Source: GCA-003244245 sp964250265
GTDB taxonomy: Bacteria; Actinomycetota; Actinomycetes; Mycobacteriales; Pseudonocardiaceae
Direction: 5' to 3'
Length of the DNA: 31,632 bases
Assembly (NCBI GenBank): GCA_964250265.1
Contig: CAXUFG010000028.1
Location: 1-31,632, forward strand
Shown here: positions 6,225 through 14,903 of the stretch, one piece after another
Layout of the letters: the number at the start of each line of letters is the position of its first letter
Numbering within the stretch: the stretch's first letter is position 1
The notes under the pieces: model-generated
Databases searched by the model: none
The model's input: the letters and a program-made list of their open reading frames with translations, nothing else
Told to the model about the DNA's origin: nothing
Translations under genes and position numbers: made by a program

Positions 6225-8408
6225 GTGCAAGCGGCAGACCGCGCTACTTCCGCGCTACCGGCTGACGAGCTGCGCCGGCTGCTCGCCGGTGAACATCATG
6301 ACCCGCATTCGGTGCTCGGGGCGCACTCGCAGCCCTCAGGCACCGCGGTGCGGGTGCTGCGCCCGCACGCCGATGAGGTCACGGTGCTCAGCGACGACGG
6401 CGAATACCTGCTGGAGCAGGGCGCTGGTGGGCTTTTCCACGGCTTGATGCCGAATCCAGGCGACTACCGGCTGCGGGTGCGCTACGGCGACCACACCGAG
6501 ATCACCGACGACCCCTACCGGTGGCTACCCACGCTGGGTGAGGTCGACCTGCACCTCCTCGGAGAGGGCCGCCACGAGCGACTGTGGGAAGTGCTCGGCG
6601 CTCACCTGCGGACCTATCCTACACCGGGCGGTCTGGTCGTCGGAACGTCGTTCGCGGTGTGGGCGCCGCACGCTCAGGGGGTGCGGGTATGCGGCGACTT
6701 CGACGGCTGGTCCGGAGTGGCCACCCCGCTACGGTCCTTGGGTTCGTCCGGGGTGTGGGAGATCTTCCTGCCGGGCGTCGGCGCCGGCACCCGGTACAAA
6801 TTCCGCCTGCTGGGCCCCGACGGGAACTGGCACGAGAAGGCCGACCCGATGGCTCGCGCCACCGAAGTACCACCGAGCACGGCCTCGGTGGTCGCCGGCC
6901 CGTCGACGCATGAATGGAACGACGCCCAGTGGCTCGCCGAGCGGGCGCAGGGCCAGCCGGCGGCCAAACCGATGAGTGTCTACGAGCTCCACCCCGGCTC
7001 CTGGCGGCAGGACCTGGGCTATCGGGACCTCGCCCACCAGCTGGTCGACTATCTCCACGCGACCGGGTTCACCCATGTCGAGCTGATGCCGGTAGCCGAG
7101 CACCCATTCGGGGGTTCCTGGGGCTACCAGGTCACCTCCTACTACGCGCCGACCTCGAGATTCGGCTCCCCGGACGATTTCCGCTACTTTGTAGACACCT
7201 TGCATGCCGCCGGGATCGGGGTGCTCATGGACTGGGTACCCGCGCATTTCCCGCGCGATGAATGGGCGCTGGCTCGCTTCGACGGCGCACCCTGCTACGA
7301 GCACTCCGACCCGCGGCGCGCGGCGCACCCGGACTGGGGAACCCTGATCTTCGACTACGGGCGTAACGAGGTCCGCAACTTTCTGGTGGCCAATGCGCTG
7401 TACTGGCTCGAAGAGTTCCATCTCGACGGGCTCCGGGTGGACGCGGTGGCGTCGATGCTGTATCTGGACTACTCGCGCCAGCCGGGCGAATGGTCACCCA
7501 ACGCCTACGGTGGGCGCGAGAACCTGGACGCGGTGGCATTTCTGCAGGAGATGAACGCCACCGTCTATAAGCGACACCCAGGAGTCGTGACGATTGCCGA
7601 AGAATCCACAGCCTGGCCCGGCGTCACCCGCCCGACGCATGTTGGGGGCCTGGGCTTCGGCTTCAAATGGAACATGGGGTGGATGCACGATACTCTTGAT
7701 TATATCGGCCACGATCCGGTGCACCGCAGCTACCATCACAACAAGCTGACCTTTTCGCTGATGTATGCATGGAGTGAGAACTTCGTGCTGCCACTGTCGC
7801 ACGATGAGGTGGTACACGGCAAAGGATCGCTGTGGAGCCGGATGCCCGGTGACGACTGGAACAAGGCCGCTAATCTACGGTGCCTGCTGGCGTACATGTG
7901 GGCCCATCCCGGCAAACAGCTCCTCTTCATGGGTGGCGAGCTGGGACAACCTGCGGAATGGGCGGAGAACCGATCATTGGACTGGAACCTGCGTCACCAC
8001 CCGCTGCACAGCGGCCTGCTGCAATTGGTCGGCGATCTCAACGCGGCCTACCGATCGCATCGTGCGCTGTATAGTCAAGACAACCACCCAGCCGGGTTCG
8101 AGTGGATCGATGCCAACGACGCCTGGGGCAACGTCCTGAGTTTCCTGCGCTGGGGCGACGAGAGATCGGTGCTGGCCTGCCTGGCGAACTTCGCCGGCGA
8201 TCCACACGAGGAGTACCGGATCGGGCTTCCCCTACCGGGACGCTGGCGCGAAGTCCTCAATACCGACGCCGAAGGCTACGGTGGCTCAGGCGTAGGTAAC
8301 CTCGGCGAAGTCATCGCTAGTGAGACGCCATGGCACGGACGGCCATACTCTGCCGTGCTCAGGCTTCCGCCAGCCGGGGCGCTCTGGCTCACCCCAGCGA
8401 TACCCTGA
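6225..8408 (+). CDS. glgB: 1,4-alpha-glucan branching enzyme GlgB
   Basis: The product is a 727-residue GH13_9 enzyme that introduces alpha-1,6 branches into glycogen or the GlgE glucan. The N-terminal carbohydrate-binding modules (HHDPHSVLGAH; SFAVWAPHAQGVRVCGDFDGW) precede the barrel starting MSVYELHPGSWRQ. The catalytic region includes WVPAHFPRDEWAL, the nucleophile Asp in LDGLRVDAVASMLYLDYSR, the acid/base Glu in TIAEESTAWPGVTRP, and the third Asp in LPLSHDEVVHGKGSLWSRMPGDDW. QLLFMGGELGQPAEW and the C-terminal beta domain complete it. The GTG at 6225 is preferred to GTG 6219 because GGAAGG (6211-6216) is then spaced 8 bases. It completes the TreS-Mak-GlgB set but is separated from mak by an inserted block. 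Confidence 0.95.
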   Translation: MQAADRATSALPADELRRLLAGEHHDPHSVLGAHSQPSGTAVRVLRPHADEVTVLSDDGEYLLEQGAGGLFHGLMPNPGDYRLRVRYGDHTEITDDPYRWLPTLGEVDLHLLGEGRHERLWEVLGAHLRTYPTPGGLVVGTSFAVWAPHAQGVRVCGDFDGWSGVATPLRSLGSSGVWEIFLPGVGAGTRYKFRLLGPDGNWHEKADPMARATEVPPSTASVVAGPSTHEWNDAQWLAERAQGQPAAKPMSVYELHPGSWRQDLGYRDLAHQLVDYLHATGFTHVELMPVAEHPFGGSWGYQVTSYYAPTSRFGSPDDFRYFVDTLHAAGIGVLMDWVPAHFPRDEWALARFDGAPCYEHSDPRRAAHPDWGTLIFDYGRNEVRNFLVANALYWLEEFHLDGLRVDAVASMLYLDYSRQPGEWSPNAYGGRENLDAVAFLQEMNATVYKRHPGVVTIAEESTAWPGVTRPTHVGGLGFGFKWNMGWMHDTLDYIGHDPVHRSYHHNKLTFSLMYAWSENFVLPLSHDEVVHGKGSLWSRMPGDDWNKAANLRCLLAYMWAHPGKQLLFMGGELGQPAEWAENRSLDWNLRHHPLHSGLLQLVGDLNAAYRSHRALYSQDNHPAGFEWIDANDAWGNVLSFLRWGDERSVLACLANFAGDPHEEYRIGLPLPGRWREVLNTDAEGYGGSGVGNLGEVIASETPWHGRPYSAVLRLPPAGALWLTPAIP

Positions 8409-8441
8409 CGAAAACGCACCGCTCCCGCGGTCGGTTGATCG

Positions 8442-10628
8442 GTGGGGCAACAGGTGGAACAAGACCACACAGGCGAACGAGGTGACCGGGACCGCCTGAC
8501 CCCGTCGCCAGCTGGTGTTGCCCGCAAGTGGGCCCGCTCGATCGCCACCGCTACCCACGTACCGATGCCGGCATCCCAGGTCCGTGACCTCATGGAGAGC
8601 CTCACCGAGCGGCTCGTGATCGCCCTGTCCGGTCCTGCGGTAGACACGCAGGCCGCATCCGAGGTGGGTGCTCGGCTGGTCGATGCCGGGTTCACCGGTG
8701 CGCAGAGTCTGCCTCGCACCTTCGAGGTACTCGGCAGCGCATTACCCGCCGCCGTCCGTGGCCCAGCAGCGGAGGTGTCCTGCAGCCGGATCATTGAGTT
8801 GTTCGGTGCGCTGGCTTCAGGCTACGCGTGCGCGCTGCGCAGCCACGTTCTCGACCAGCAGGAAGAGGTCAAACAGGCGTTGTCATCGGCATGGCAGGAC
8901 GCCGGGCGGGATCTACGAGCCAGCGAGGCACGCTTCCAAGAGGTATTCGACTCCTGCCCGGTGGGCATCGCGATCAGTGAACCCGGCGGTCTGATCATTC
9001 AGGCCAACCCGTCGTTGGAGGACATCCTCGGCTACTCCCCCGGCGGGCTGCTGGGATGCGATCTCAGCGAGCTGTTCTCACCAGGAAATCAGCCCATCGT
9101 GGATGAGCATTGCCGGGGCCTGGTGCCTGGCCGGGATCCGCGGTTGCAGGTCCGCGTCGCCCTGCAACGCACAGATGACGAGACGGTATGGGCTTACCTG
9201 GACGGCTCGGTGCTGCGCGATGCCGAGAAGGAACCCCAATACATCGTGACGATGATCGATGACATCACCGACCTGCAGCTACTCGAGCAGCGGCTGCATC
9301 ATCAGACACTGCATGATCCGCAGACCGACCTGCCAAACCGGCAACACTTCCTCACTCACCTGGAAGAGGTGCTGGCATGGCTCGAGCCCTCGGCTGTGAT
9401 CACGCTGCTGCACCTCGATCTTGATGGTTTCTCCGCTATCAACGATGCCCTCGGGCTTCGCACCGGGGACCAGGTGCTGGACGTGGTTGCTCGGCGGCTG
9501 GAGTGGGTAGTCGCAGATCAGCACGCGATGGTGGCCAGGTTGGGCGCCGACGAGTACGCGATTCTCATCGAGCCCGGCGACTGGGCCCTCGACATCGCGA
9601 TCCTGGCCGAGGCCATCAACACCGAACTGGCCGAGCCGTTCTACATCGAGGACACCGGGATAGCCCTCACTGCGACCATCGGGATCGTGCAACGCCGGGT
9701 CGGCGAATGCGAGCCCGAGGCGCTGATGCGCGCCGCCAGTGCCAGCCTGCGCCGTATCCACGGGCGGGGCACGCGGCAATGGGCTCTGTTCGATCCCGAC
9801 GCCGATGCGGCCTACCACGCGAGACTGCGTCTGGCGGTGGCGATGCCCGGCGCCTTGGAGACCGGCCAGTTACACGTGATCTACCAGCCGGTGGTCGCAC
9901 TCGCCGACCACCGGCTGATGGGCATCGAGGCGTCGCTGAGCTGGACGCACCCAGAACTCGGCGTGCTGTCCAACGACCAGTGCGTGCAGGCCGCGCAGCG
10001 GACCGGTGTCGTGCATGAGGTCGGTCAATGGTTGCTGCGCACCGCCGCTGAGCAGGCCCTGGTCTGGCGGCGGCGCGTTGGGGAGCGCGTGCCTCCGGTC
10101 GTCGTCAACCTCATGCCCTCCCAGGCAGCGGACCCTGACCTGGTAGCCAAGATCAGGGCGGTGCTGGCCGAGACCGGCTTGCCAAGCAGCCAGCTTGAAA
10201 TCCGGACACCAGTCGGTGCGATCCGCACCGTTACCGGTGAACTCGCCGGCGCCGCCGGCGCCCAAGCCGAAAACAATGTGCGCGTGCTCGCCGAGCTTGG
10301 CCTTCGCGCCGGGCTCTACGACTTCGGCGGCGGCATCGGCGAGCTGCGCTGCGTGGCAGATCTCGCCGTATGCACGGTGCGAATCGCCACGCCGATATCC
10401 CAGCAGGTGGCCGACGATCCGTCCCGGATCCTGTCCCAGGCGGCGCAGGCTCTGGTGCACATTGTTCGAGGCGCCGGCATCGACGTGGTCGCCTACCCGG
10501 TAGACAGCGCCGAGCAGGCCGCCTGCTGGCCGTGGATCGGTGCCAACTGGGCAGTGGGGGCCCTGTTCGGCCAACCGGGACCGCCCCAGAACATCGACGC
10601 CCTACTCGATGCGCCTCATGACACTTGA
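8442..10628 (+). CDS. PAS-GGDEF-EAL protein, probably catalytically impaired
   Basis: The product is a 728-residue cytoplasmic signalling protein of cyclic-di-GMP architecture. Residues 1-145 form an actinobacterial N-terminal helical region (ARKWARSIATATHVPM). A PAS domain follows (RFQEVFDSCPVGIAISEPGG to MIDDITDLQLLEQRL, about 165-285), then GGDEF (about 290-455) and EAL (about 465-725). The GGDEF signature reads LGADEYAIL, with Ala at the second Gly. The EAL signature reads GIEASLSW, DDFGTG is YDFGGG, the LKID lysine segment is VRIA, the EGVE segment is YPVD, and the QGY segment is WAVGA. Several metal and substrate residues are missing, so it is more likely a sensor or c-di-GMP receptor than a turnover enzyme. 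Its TGA overlaps the methyltransferase ATG. Confidence 0.9.
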   Translation: MGQQVEQDHTGERGDRDRLTPSPAGVARKWARSIATATHVPMPASQVRDLMESLTERLVIALSGPAVDTQAASEVGARLVDAGFTGAQSLPRTFEVLGSALPAAVRGPAAEVSCSRIIELFGALASGYACALRSHVLDQQEEVKQALSSAWQDAGRDLRASEARFQEVFDSCPVGIAISEPGGLIIQANPSLEDILGYSPGGLLGCDLSELFSPGNQPIVDEHCRGLVPGRDPRLQVRVALQRTDDETVWAYLDGSVLRDAEKEPQYIVTMIDDITDLQLLEQRLHHQTLHDPQTDLPNRQHFLTHLEEVLAWLEPSAVITLLHLDLDGFSAINDALGLRTGDQVLDVVARRLEWVVADQHAMVARLGADEYAILIEPGDWALDIAILAEAINTELAEPFYIEDTGIALTATIGIVQRRVGECEPEALMRAASASLRRIHGRGTRQWALFDPDADAAYHARLRLAVAMPGALETGQLHVIYQPVVALADHRLMGIEASLSWTHPELGVLSNDQCVQAAQRTGVVHEVGQWLLRTAAEQALVWRRRVGERVPPVVVNLMPSQAADPDLVAKIRAVLAETGLPSSQLEIRTPVGAIRTVTGELAGAAGAQAENNVRVLAELGLRAGLYDFGGGIGELRCVADLAVCTVRIATPISQQVADDPSRILSQAAQALVHIVRGAGIDVVAYPVDSAEQAACWPWIGANWAVGALFGQPGPPQNIDALLDAPHDT

Positions 10629-11452
10629 TGGGAGATCGCGAGGGGTACGCGCCGGGCTGGAGCGAGGACGCCGTCGGCATGATGGGAAAGCGCACTGCTG
10701 ACGAGCGCGCGGCATTCGTGCTCCGCTTCCTGCCCGAGGTGACCCGGATGGTCGATGTCGGGTGCGGGCCGGGAACGATCACAGTCGGCTTAGCGCAAAC
10801 CACGGCTCCTGGCGTCGAAGTATCCGGATTCGATCGAGAACTGTCCCAAGTCGAGATGGCACGCGAGGCGGCACGAGCAGCCGGTGTGACGAACGTCCAG
10901 TTCCAGCAAGGTTCCGCTTACGAATTACCCCTCGCCGATCACAGCGTCGACCTGGTGTTCGCCCATGCCGTTCTCGAACATCTTGCCTCGCCCCGACGGG
11001 CTCTCGCTGAGTTCGGTCGGGTATTGCGAGAGGGTGGGGTGGTTGCTGTGGCGAGCTCCGACTGGAGCGCAGCACGTCTTGATCCATGGAACGACGACGT
11101 TGATCGAGCACTGCGCGGGCATTATCTACTGCGAAACCAGGCAGGTGGCGACCCCTTCATGGGTCGCCGGCTTCGTAACGCGGTGCTCGACGCCGGATTT
11201 GTGGACGTCCACACCCGGTGCCACGAGCGAGTGGACATGGCATACCACCAGCTTGCCCGCTATGTCGGATCACGAATCGAGTCGGCTATTAGCGGTGCCA
11301 GTGACGACTATCAAGACGAGCTTCGCCGAGCGGCGGCAGCGGCCAGACGCTGGGCGGCGCAACGCGGAAGCTTTAGCCAATGTTGGGTTGAAGTCACCGC
11401 CCGGTCCCAGGTCAGAACAACGCGCGGGCCAATGCCCGGCGGGCCGAGGTGA
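10628..11452 (+). CDS. class I SAM-dependent methyltransferase
   Basis: The product is a 274-residue methyltransferase of the Methyltransf_11/25 type. Motif I is MVDVGCGPGTITVGLAQ, the acidic loop after strand 2 is VSGFDRELSQVEMAR, and the motif II/III region is LPLADHSVDLVFAHAVLEHLASPRRALAEFGRVLREGGVVAV. The substrate cannot be told from sequence. The ATG at 10628 shares a base with the upstream TGA (TGATG), so it is translationally coupled to the PAS-GGDEF-EAL gene. The last 41 bases overlap the 3' end of the convergent thioredoxin-like gene, and the C-terminal VTARSQVRTTRGPMPGGPR looks like an unconserved extension. Confidence 0.85.
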   Translation: MGDREGYAPGWSEDAVGMMGKRTADERAAFVLRFLPEVTRMVDVGCGPGTITVGLAQTTAPGVEVSGFDRELSQVEMAREAARAAGVTNVQFQQGSAYELPLADHSVDLVFAHAVLEHLASPRRALAEFGRVLREGGVVAVASSDWSAARLDPWNDDVDRALRGHYLLRNQAGGDPFMGRRLRNAVLDAGFVDVHTRCHERVDMAYHQLARYVGSRIESAISGASDDYQDELRRAAAAARRWAAQRGSFSQCWVEVTARSQVRTTRGPMPGGPR

Positions 11453-12359
11453 CCCGGGGATCGTCGGATGGGAACAGCTCGAACAACTCGACCAGATGCG
11501 CCCGGGCCCGCTCGCAGTCCTCACCGGTCAGTCTCCGCACGGCGCCGACTAACCGCTCGAATGCCCGTTCCGGCGTCTGGGCGGCTACCTCGGCGTCGGA
11601 CGCGGCGATCTGCGCCTCGACGTCCTCGGGCGCCGCATCTGCCTTGGCCACCGCCGCCGGATCGACCGCTTGCGCACGCACGAGGAAACGAACCTGTGCC
11701 AGCGCATTCCTAGCCTGCTCATTTGCCGGCTCGGTGCCCAAGATCTGCTGGTAGGCCGCTTCGGCAGCGGCAAATTCACCGGCAGCCAGAGCGGCTTCGG
11801 CGGCGGTGAACCGGGGATCCTCGGGCTCGGCGTCACGCTGCCCGTCACCAGCGGATAAGCCCTGCTCGGCGGCCCGAATACCGGGAAGCTGATCGCGCAG
11901 CGCATCGAGTAGCCCGGTGATCCATTGCTTCACCTGCGGCTCGGGCTGGGCCCCGACGAATGCGTCGATTGGCTGGCCACCGGCGACGGCGATGACGGTA
12001 GGCATGGACTGAACGCCGAAGAGCTGGGCGATCCGCGGGTTGGCGTCGACGTCGACCTTGGCCAGCACCCAGGCACCGCCGGCTGCCCCGGCGAGCCGTT
12101 CGAGCACCGGCGACAGCTGCTTGCACGGACCGCACCAGGTAGCCCACAGGTCGACCACCACGGGTACCTGCATAGATCGCTCGACGATATCGGTCTGGAA
12201 GCTCTGCTCGGTGACGTCGAGAACCCAGGTGTTCTCGTCGCCGCCCTGCACGTCACGCTGGGTAGCCGGATCCGCCCGTGTCTTGAGGACCGACAGGTCG
12301 ATGGCACCGGACAGCGCGCTGGACATGGCAACGGTCTGCTGAGGGTTAGGCCTGCTCAC
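11412..12359 (-). CDS. cnoX: CnoX/YbbN-type thioredoxin-like co-chaperone
   Basis: The product is a 315-residue protein with a thioredoxin domain (about residues 45-155) followed by a TPR-like helical C-terminal region (AAEAALAAGEFAAAEAAYQQI; ARALF end). The active-site motif WCGPC is intact in VVVDLWATWCGPCKQLSPVL, so redox activity is possible, unlike E. coli CnoX. The GTG at 12359 has AGGA eight bases upstream. Homologues start with a short leader before SGAIDLSVLK, which supports this start over the internal ATG at 12326. It lies 30 bases downstream of icmA on the same strand and is probably cotranscribed with it. From memory, a similar gene sits beside fadA4/mce in M. tuberculosis. Confidence 0.9.
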   Translation of the reverse strand: MSRPNPQQTVAMSSALSGAIDLSVLKTRADPATQRDVQGGDENTWVLDVTEQSFQTDIVERSMQVPVVVDLWATWCGPCKQLSPVLERLAGAAGGAWVLAKVDVDANPRIAQLFGVQSMPTVIAVAGGQPIDAFVGAQPEPQVKQWITGLLDALRDQLPGIRAAEQGLSAGDGQRDAEPEDPRFTAAEAALAAGEFAAAEAAYQQILGTEPANEQARNALAQVRFLVRAQAVDPAAVAKADAAPEDVEAQIAASDAEVAAQTPERAFERLVGAVRRLTGEDCERARAHLVELFELFPSDDPRVTSARRALARALF

Positions 12360-12389
12360 GCCGTCTATCCTGGCATGGATCCCAGAGCG

Positions 12390-14117
12390 TCAGAACCGGG
12401 CCGGTTCCCGGTACTCACCCCACTTGGTCTTGAGCGCCCCGCAGATCTCGCCGAGGGTGGCTTCAGCCCCCGCCGCGTCGAGCATCGGCTCGATGAGGTT
12501 GCCCTCTCCGCTCGCCACCTCGACCATGGCCGCCAGTGCGCGGTCGACGGCGGCCTGGTCCCGCTGCCCGCGGCGTTGAGCCAGCGCCCGGTTCTGGTCG
12601 CGTTCCACCTCTTGGCTCACCCGCAGGATCTCCAGCTCATCGGTCACCGACCCGGTCAACGTGTTCACGCCGACGATCTTCTTGTCACCCTTCTCCAGCG
12701 CACGCTGGTAGGCGAACGCCGCGTCAGCGATCTCGCCGGTGAACCACCCGTCCTCGATACCGCGCAGGATTCCGGAGGTCATCTCACCGACCGGGTGGTT
12801 GCCTGACGGCACCGCAGCCGAGGCCATATCTTTGATCCGGGCGAAGATCCGCTCGGCGTCGGCCTCGATCCGGTCGGTCAGCGCTTCGACGTACCAGGAG
12901 CCACCCAGCGGGTCGGCCACATTGGCCACCCCGGATTCCTCCATGATCACTTGCTGGGTACGCAGCGCGATCTCCGCCGCCCGCTCCGAGGGCAGCGCCA
13001 ATGTTTCGTCCAGCGAGTTGGTGTGCATCGAATTGGTGCCGCCCAGCACCCCGGCGAGCGCCTCGATCGTGGTCCGCACAACGTTGTTGTAGGGCTGCTG
13101 CGCGGTGAGCGAGACGCCAGCCGTCTGGGTATGAAAGCGCAGCCATTGCGCCTTATCACTGGTGGCACCGTAGACCTCACGCATCCACCGGGCCCAGATC
13201 CGCCGGGCAGCCCGGAACTTCGCGATCTCCTCGAAGAAATCCAGATGCGCGTCGAAGAAAAACGTCAGGCCGCTGGCGAAGCGATTGACGTCGAGCCCCC
13301 GAGAGCGACCCAGCTCCACGTATCCGAAGCCATCAGCGAGCGTGAAGGCCAATTCCTGTGCTGCTGTCGCGCCAGCCTCCCGGATATGGTATCCGGAGAC
13401 CGACAACGGCTTGTAGGCCGGGATCCGCTCGGTGCAGTACTCCATCAGGTCACCGATGAGCCGCAAGTGTGGTTCCGGGGTGAACAGCCATTCCTTCTGG
13501 GCGATGTATTCCTTGAAGATGTCGGTCTGCAGGGTGCCGTTGAGCTTGGTGATATCCGCGCCCTGCCGCTGCGCAGCGACCAGGTACATGCAGAATATCG
13601 GTACCGCCGGACCCGAAATCGTCATGGACGTGGTGATCCGTTCCAGGGGAATACCTTCGAACAGGACGTCCAGATCGGCAGCGCTGTCGATCGCCACACC
13701 GCAGTGCCCCACCTCGCCGAGGCTGTGCGGATCGTCGGAGTCGCGGCCCATCAGGGTCGGCATGTCGAAGGCCACCGAGAGCCCGCCCCCGCCGTTGCGC
13801 AAGATCTGCTGGTAGCGCTCGTTGGTCTGGCGGGCATTACCGAATCCGGCGAACTGGCGGATCGTCCAGGTGCGCCCCCGGTAACCCGTGGAATGCACAC
13901 CGCGAGTGAACGGATACTCGCCGGGCCAGCCGATCCGCTCGAAACCGGGGACAGTCTCGCCGTCTCCCGGCCCGTACACCGGTTCGACCTCGTCTCCGGA
14001 CAGGGTGGTGAAGTCCGCGTCGCGAAGCCCTCCGGCCGCCTGCGCCTGCGTGTAGCGACGCTGCCAGCGCTCCCGGCCTGCGCGGGGATCTGCCCGATGA
14101 GGGTCGTAGGCGGTCAT
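12390..14117 (-). CDS. icmA: isobutyryl-CoA mutase large subunit (IcmA-type)
   Basis: The product is a 575-residue acyl-CoA mutase catalytic subunit that lacks the C-terminal B12-binding domain and ends at GEICGALKTKWGEYREPARF. That fits IcmA, which works with a separate small cobalamin-binding subunit. The substrate-specificity positions support this. Phe89 in WTIRQFAGFGN replaces the Tyr of methylmalonyl-CoA mutase, and Gln207 in FKEYIAQKEWLF replaces its Arg, the known IcmA pair. Also visible are LSVAFDMPTLMGRDSDDP, GYHIREAGATAAQELA and RFHTQTAGVSLTAQQPYNN. The small subunit is not in this window. The ATG at 14117 has AAAGG about 6 bases upstream. cnoX follows, and a MarR gene is divergent upstream. 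It would convert isobutyryl-CoA and n-butyryl-CoA. Confidence 0.9.
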   Translation of the reverse strand: MTAYDPHRADPRAGRERWQRRYTQAQAAGGLRDADFTTLSGDEVEPVYGPGDGETVPGFERIGWPGEYPFTRGVHSTGYRGRTWTIRQFAGFGNARQTNERYQQILRNGGGGLSVAFDMPTLMGRDSDDPHSLGEVGHCGVAIDSAADLDVLFEGIPLERITTSMTISGPAVPIFCMYLVAAQRQGADITKLNGTLQTDIFKEYIAQKEWLFTPEPHLRLIGDLMEYCTERIPAYKPLSVSGYHIREAGATAAQELAFTLADGFGYVELGRSRGLDVNRFASGLTFFFDAHLDFFEEIAKFRAARRIWARWMREVYGATSDKAQWLRFHTQTAGVSLTAQQPYNNVVRTTIEALAGVLGGTNSMHTNSLDETLALPSERAAEIALRTQQVIMEESGVANVADPLGGSWYVEALTDRIEADAERIFARIKDMASAAVPSGNHPVGEMTSGILRGIEDGWFTGEIADAAFAYQRALEKGDKKIVGVNTLTGSVTDELEILRVSQEVERDQNRALAQRRGQRDQAAVDRALAAMVEVASGEGNLIEPMLDAAGAEATLGEICGALKTKWGEYREPARF

Positions 14118-14350
14118 GTCGGCCTTTCATCGGTCCTCAGATAATAGGAAGCCCTACTAATCAGAGTACCCGAATCTTGCCCCTGATACCGCGGGCGAGC
14201 AGATCCGGTGATCCCTGTCTGGAAGATCGAGCGCGGCCAGCGCGGCTGACCCTTCCGAGATGGCGATCATTGGGTCGGTGGCGCCTTGAAAGACGCTGCT
14301 GGTGAGGGCGCACATGGCGGTGCGCGACGCCTGGCCTTACGGTTTCACCC
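14118..14350. promoter_or_regulatory. divergent icmA / marR promoter region
   Basis: This 233-base gap holds no supported gene. On the minus strand TATTAT (complement of 14141-14146) is a plausible minus-10 for icmA. It overlaps an imperfect inverted repeat, TAGG-N4-CCTA (14145-14156), that could be a MarR operator. On the plus strand TACGGT (14338-14343) ends 7 bases before the marR ATG, which has no Shine-Dalgarno sequence, consistent with a leaderless mRNA. Confidence 0.4.
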
Positions 14351-14863
14351 ATGCTCCCGCATCATCCGCTGCCCTTCGATCCGATCGAGCGGGCCGCGCA
14401 GATCTGGCAAGACCGCATCGGACCAGCCGGGACGATGGCCGCGGTCACCAATGTGATGCGCGTGCAGCAGATCCTGCAATCCGCCGTGGATGCCGCGCTG
14501 CGCCCCCACAACCTGACCTTCGCCCGGTATGAGGCGCTGGTGCTGCTGGTGTTCTCCCGCCAGGGCACGCTGCCCATGAAGGTCATGGGTCAACGGCTCC
14601 AGCTGCACCCGACCAGTGTGACCAACATCGTGGACCGGCTGCAGGCTGATCGGTTGGTGGAACGCAGTGGCCACCCCACCGATCGGCGCACCACCCTGGT
14701 CACGATCACCGAAGCCGGTCGGCAACGACAGAAGGCTGCCACCGTGGCACTCACCGACGTCGAGTTCGGCTTTGTCGGGCTGGACGGCGCCCAAACCGAG
14801 CAGCTCACCGCGCTGCTCACCCAGGTGCGCCGCGCCGCCGGCGACTTCACCGGCGGCTCGTGA
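14351..14863 (+). CDS. MarR-family transcriptional regulator
   Basis: The product is a 170-residue regulator. The winged HTH is clear: LTFARYEALVLLVFSR, then MKVMGQRLQLHPTSVTNIVDRLQADRLVER, then the wing HPTDRRTTLVTITEAGRQ. An N-terminal dimerisation helix (AAVTNVMRVQQILQSAVDAAL) and a C-terminal helix (EQLTALLTQVRRAA) complete the fold. Orthologues in actinobacteria sit in the same place between the mutase and meaB genes, so control of acyl-CoA genes nearby is likely but not shown. It probably has a leaderless start. The TGA stop lies within a palindromic repeat shared with the convergent meaB gene. Confidence 0.88.
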   Translation: MLPHHPLPFDPIERAAQIWQDRIGPAGTMAAVTNVMRVQQILQSAVDAALRPHNLTFARYEALVLLVFSRQGTLPMKVMGQRLQLHPTSVTNIVDRLQADRLVERSGHPTDRRTTLVTITEAGRQRQKAATVALTDVEFGFVGLDGAQTEQLTALLTQVRRAAGDFTGGS

Positions 14864-14903
14864 GTGGCATTGGGTGCTATAACACTGTTTGCCACTCACG
14901 AGC
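14856..14903. repeat. palindromic repeat copy 1 at the marR/meaB convergent stops
   Basis: Perfect 14-bp arms GCTCGTGAGTGGCA (14856-14869) and its complement (14890-14903) enclose a 20-base centre that is itself near-palindromic (GTGCTATAACAC). The TGA stops of both marR and meaB lie inside the arms (TCG TGA GTGG on each strand). It can act as a bidirectional terminator. The half-site is almost the same as that of the palindrome at 25236-25279, so both belong to one repeat family. Confidence 0.75.

Noticed and set aside
12951..14144. 397-residue plus-strand frame opposite icmA
   Set aside because: This is a shadow frame on the antisense of a strongly conserved mutase gene, typical for high-GC third-position bias. 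It contains no recognisable motif.
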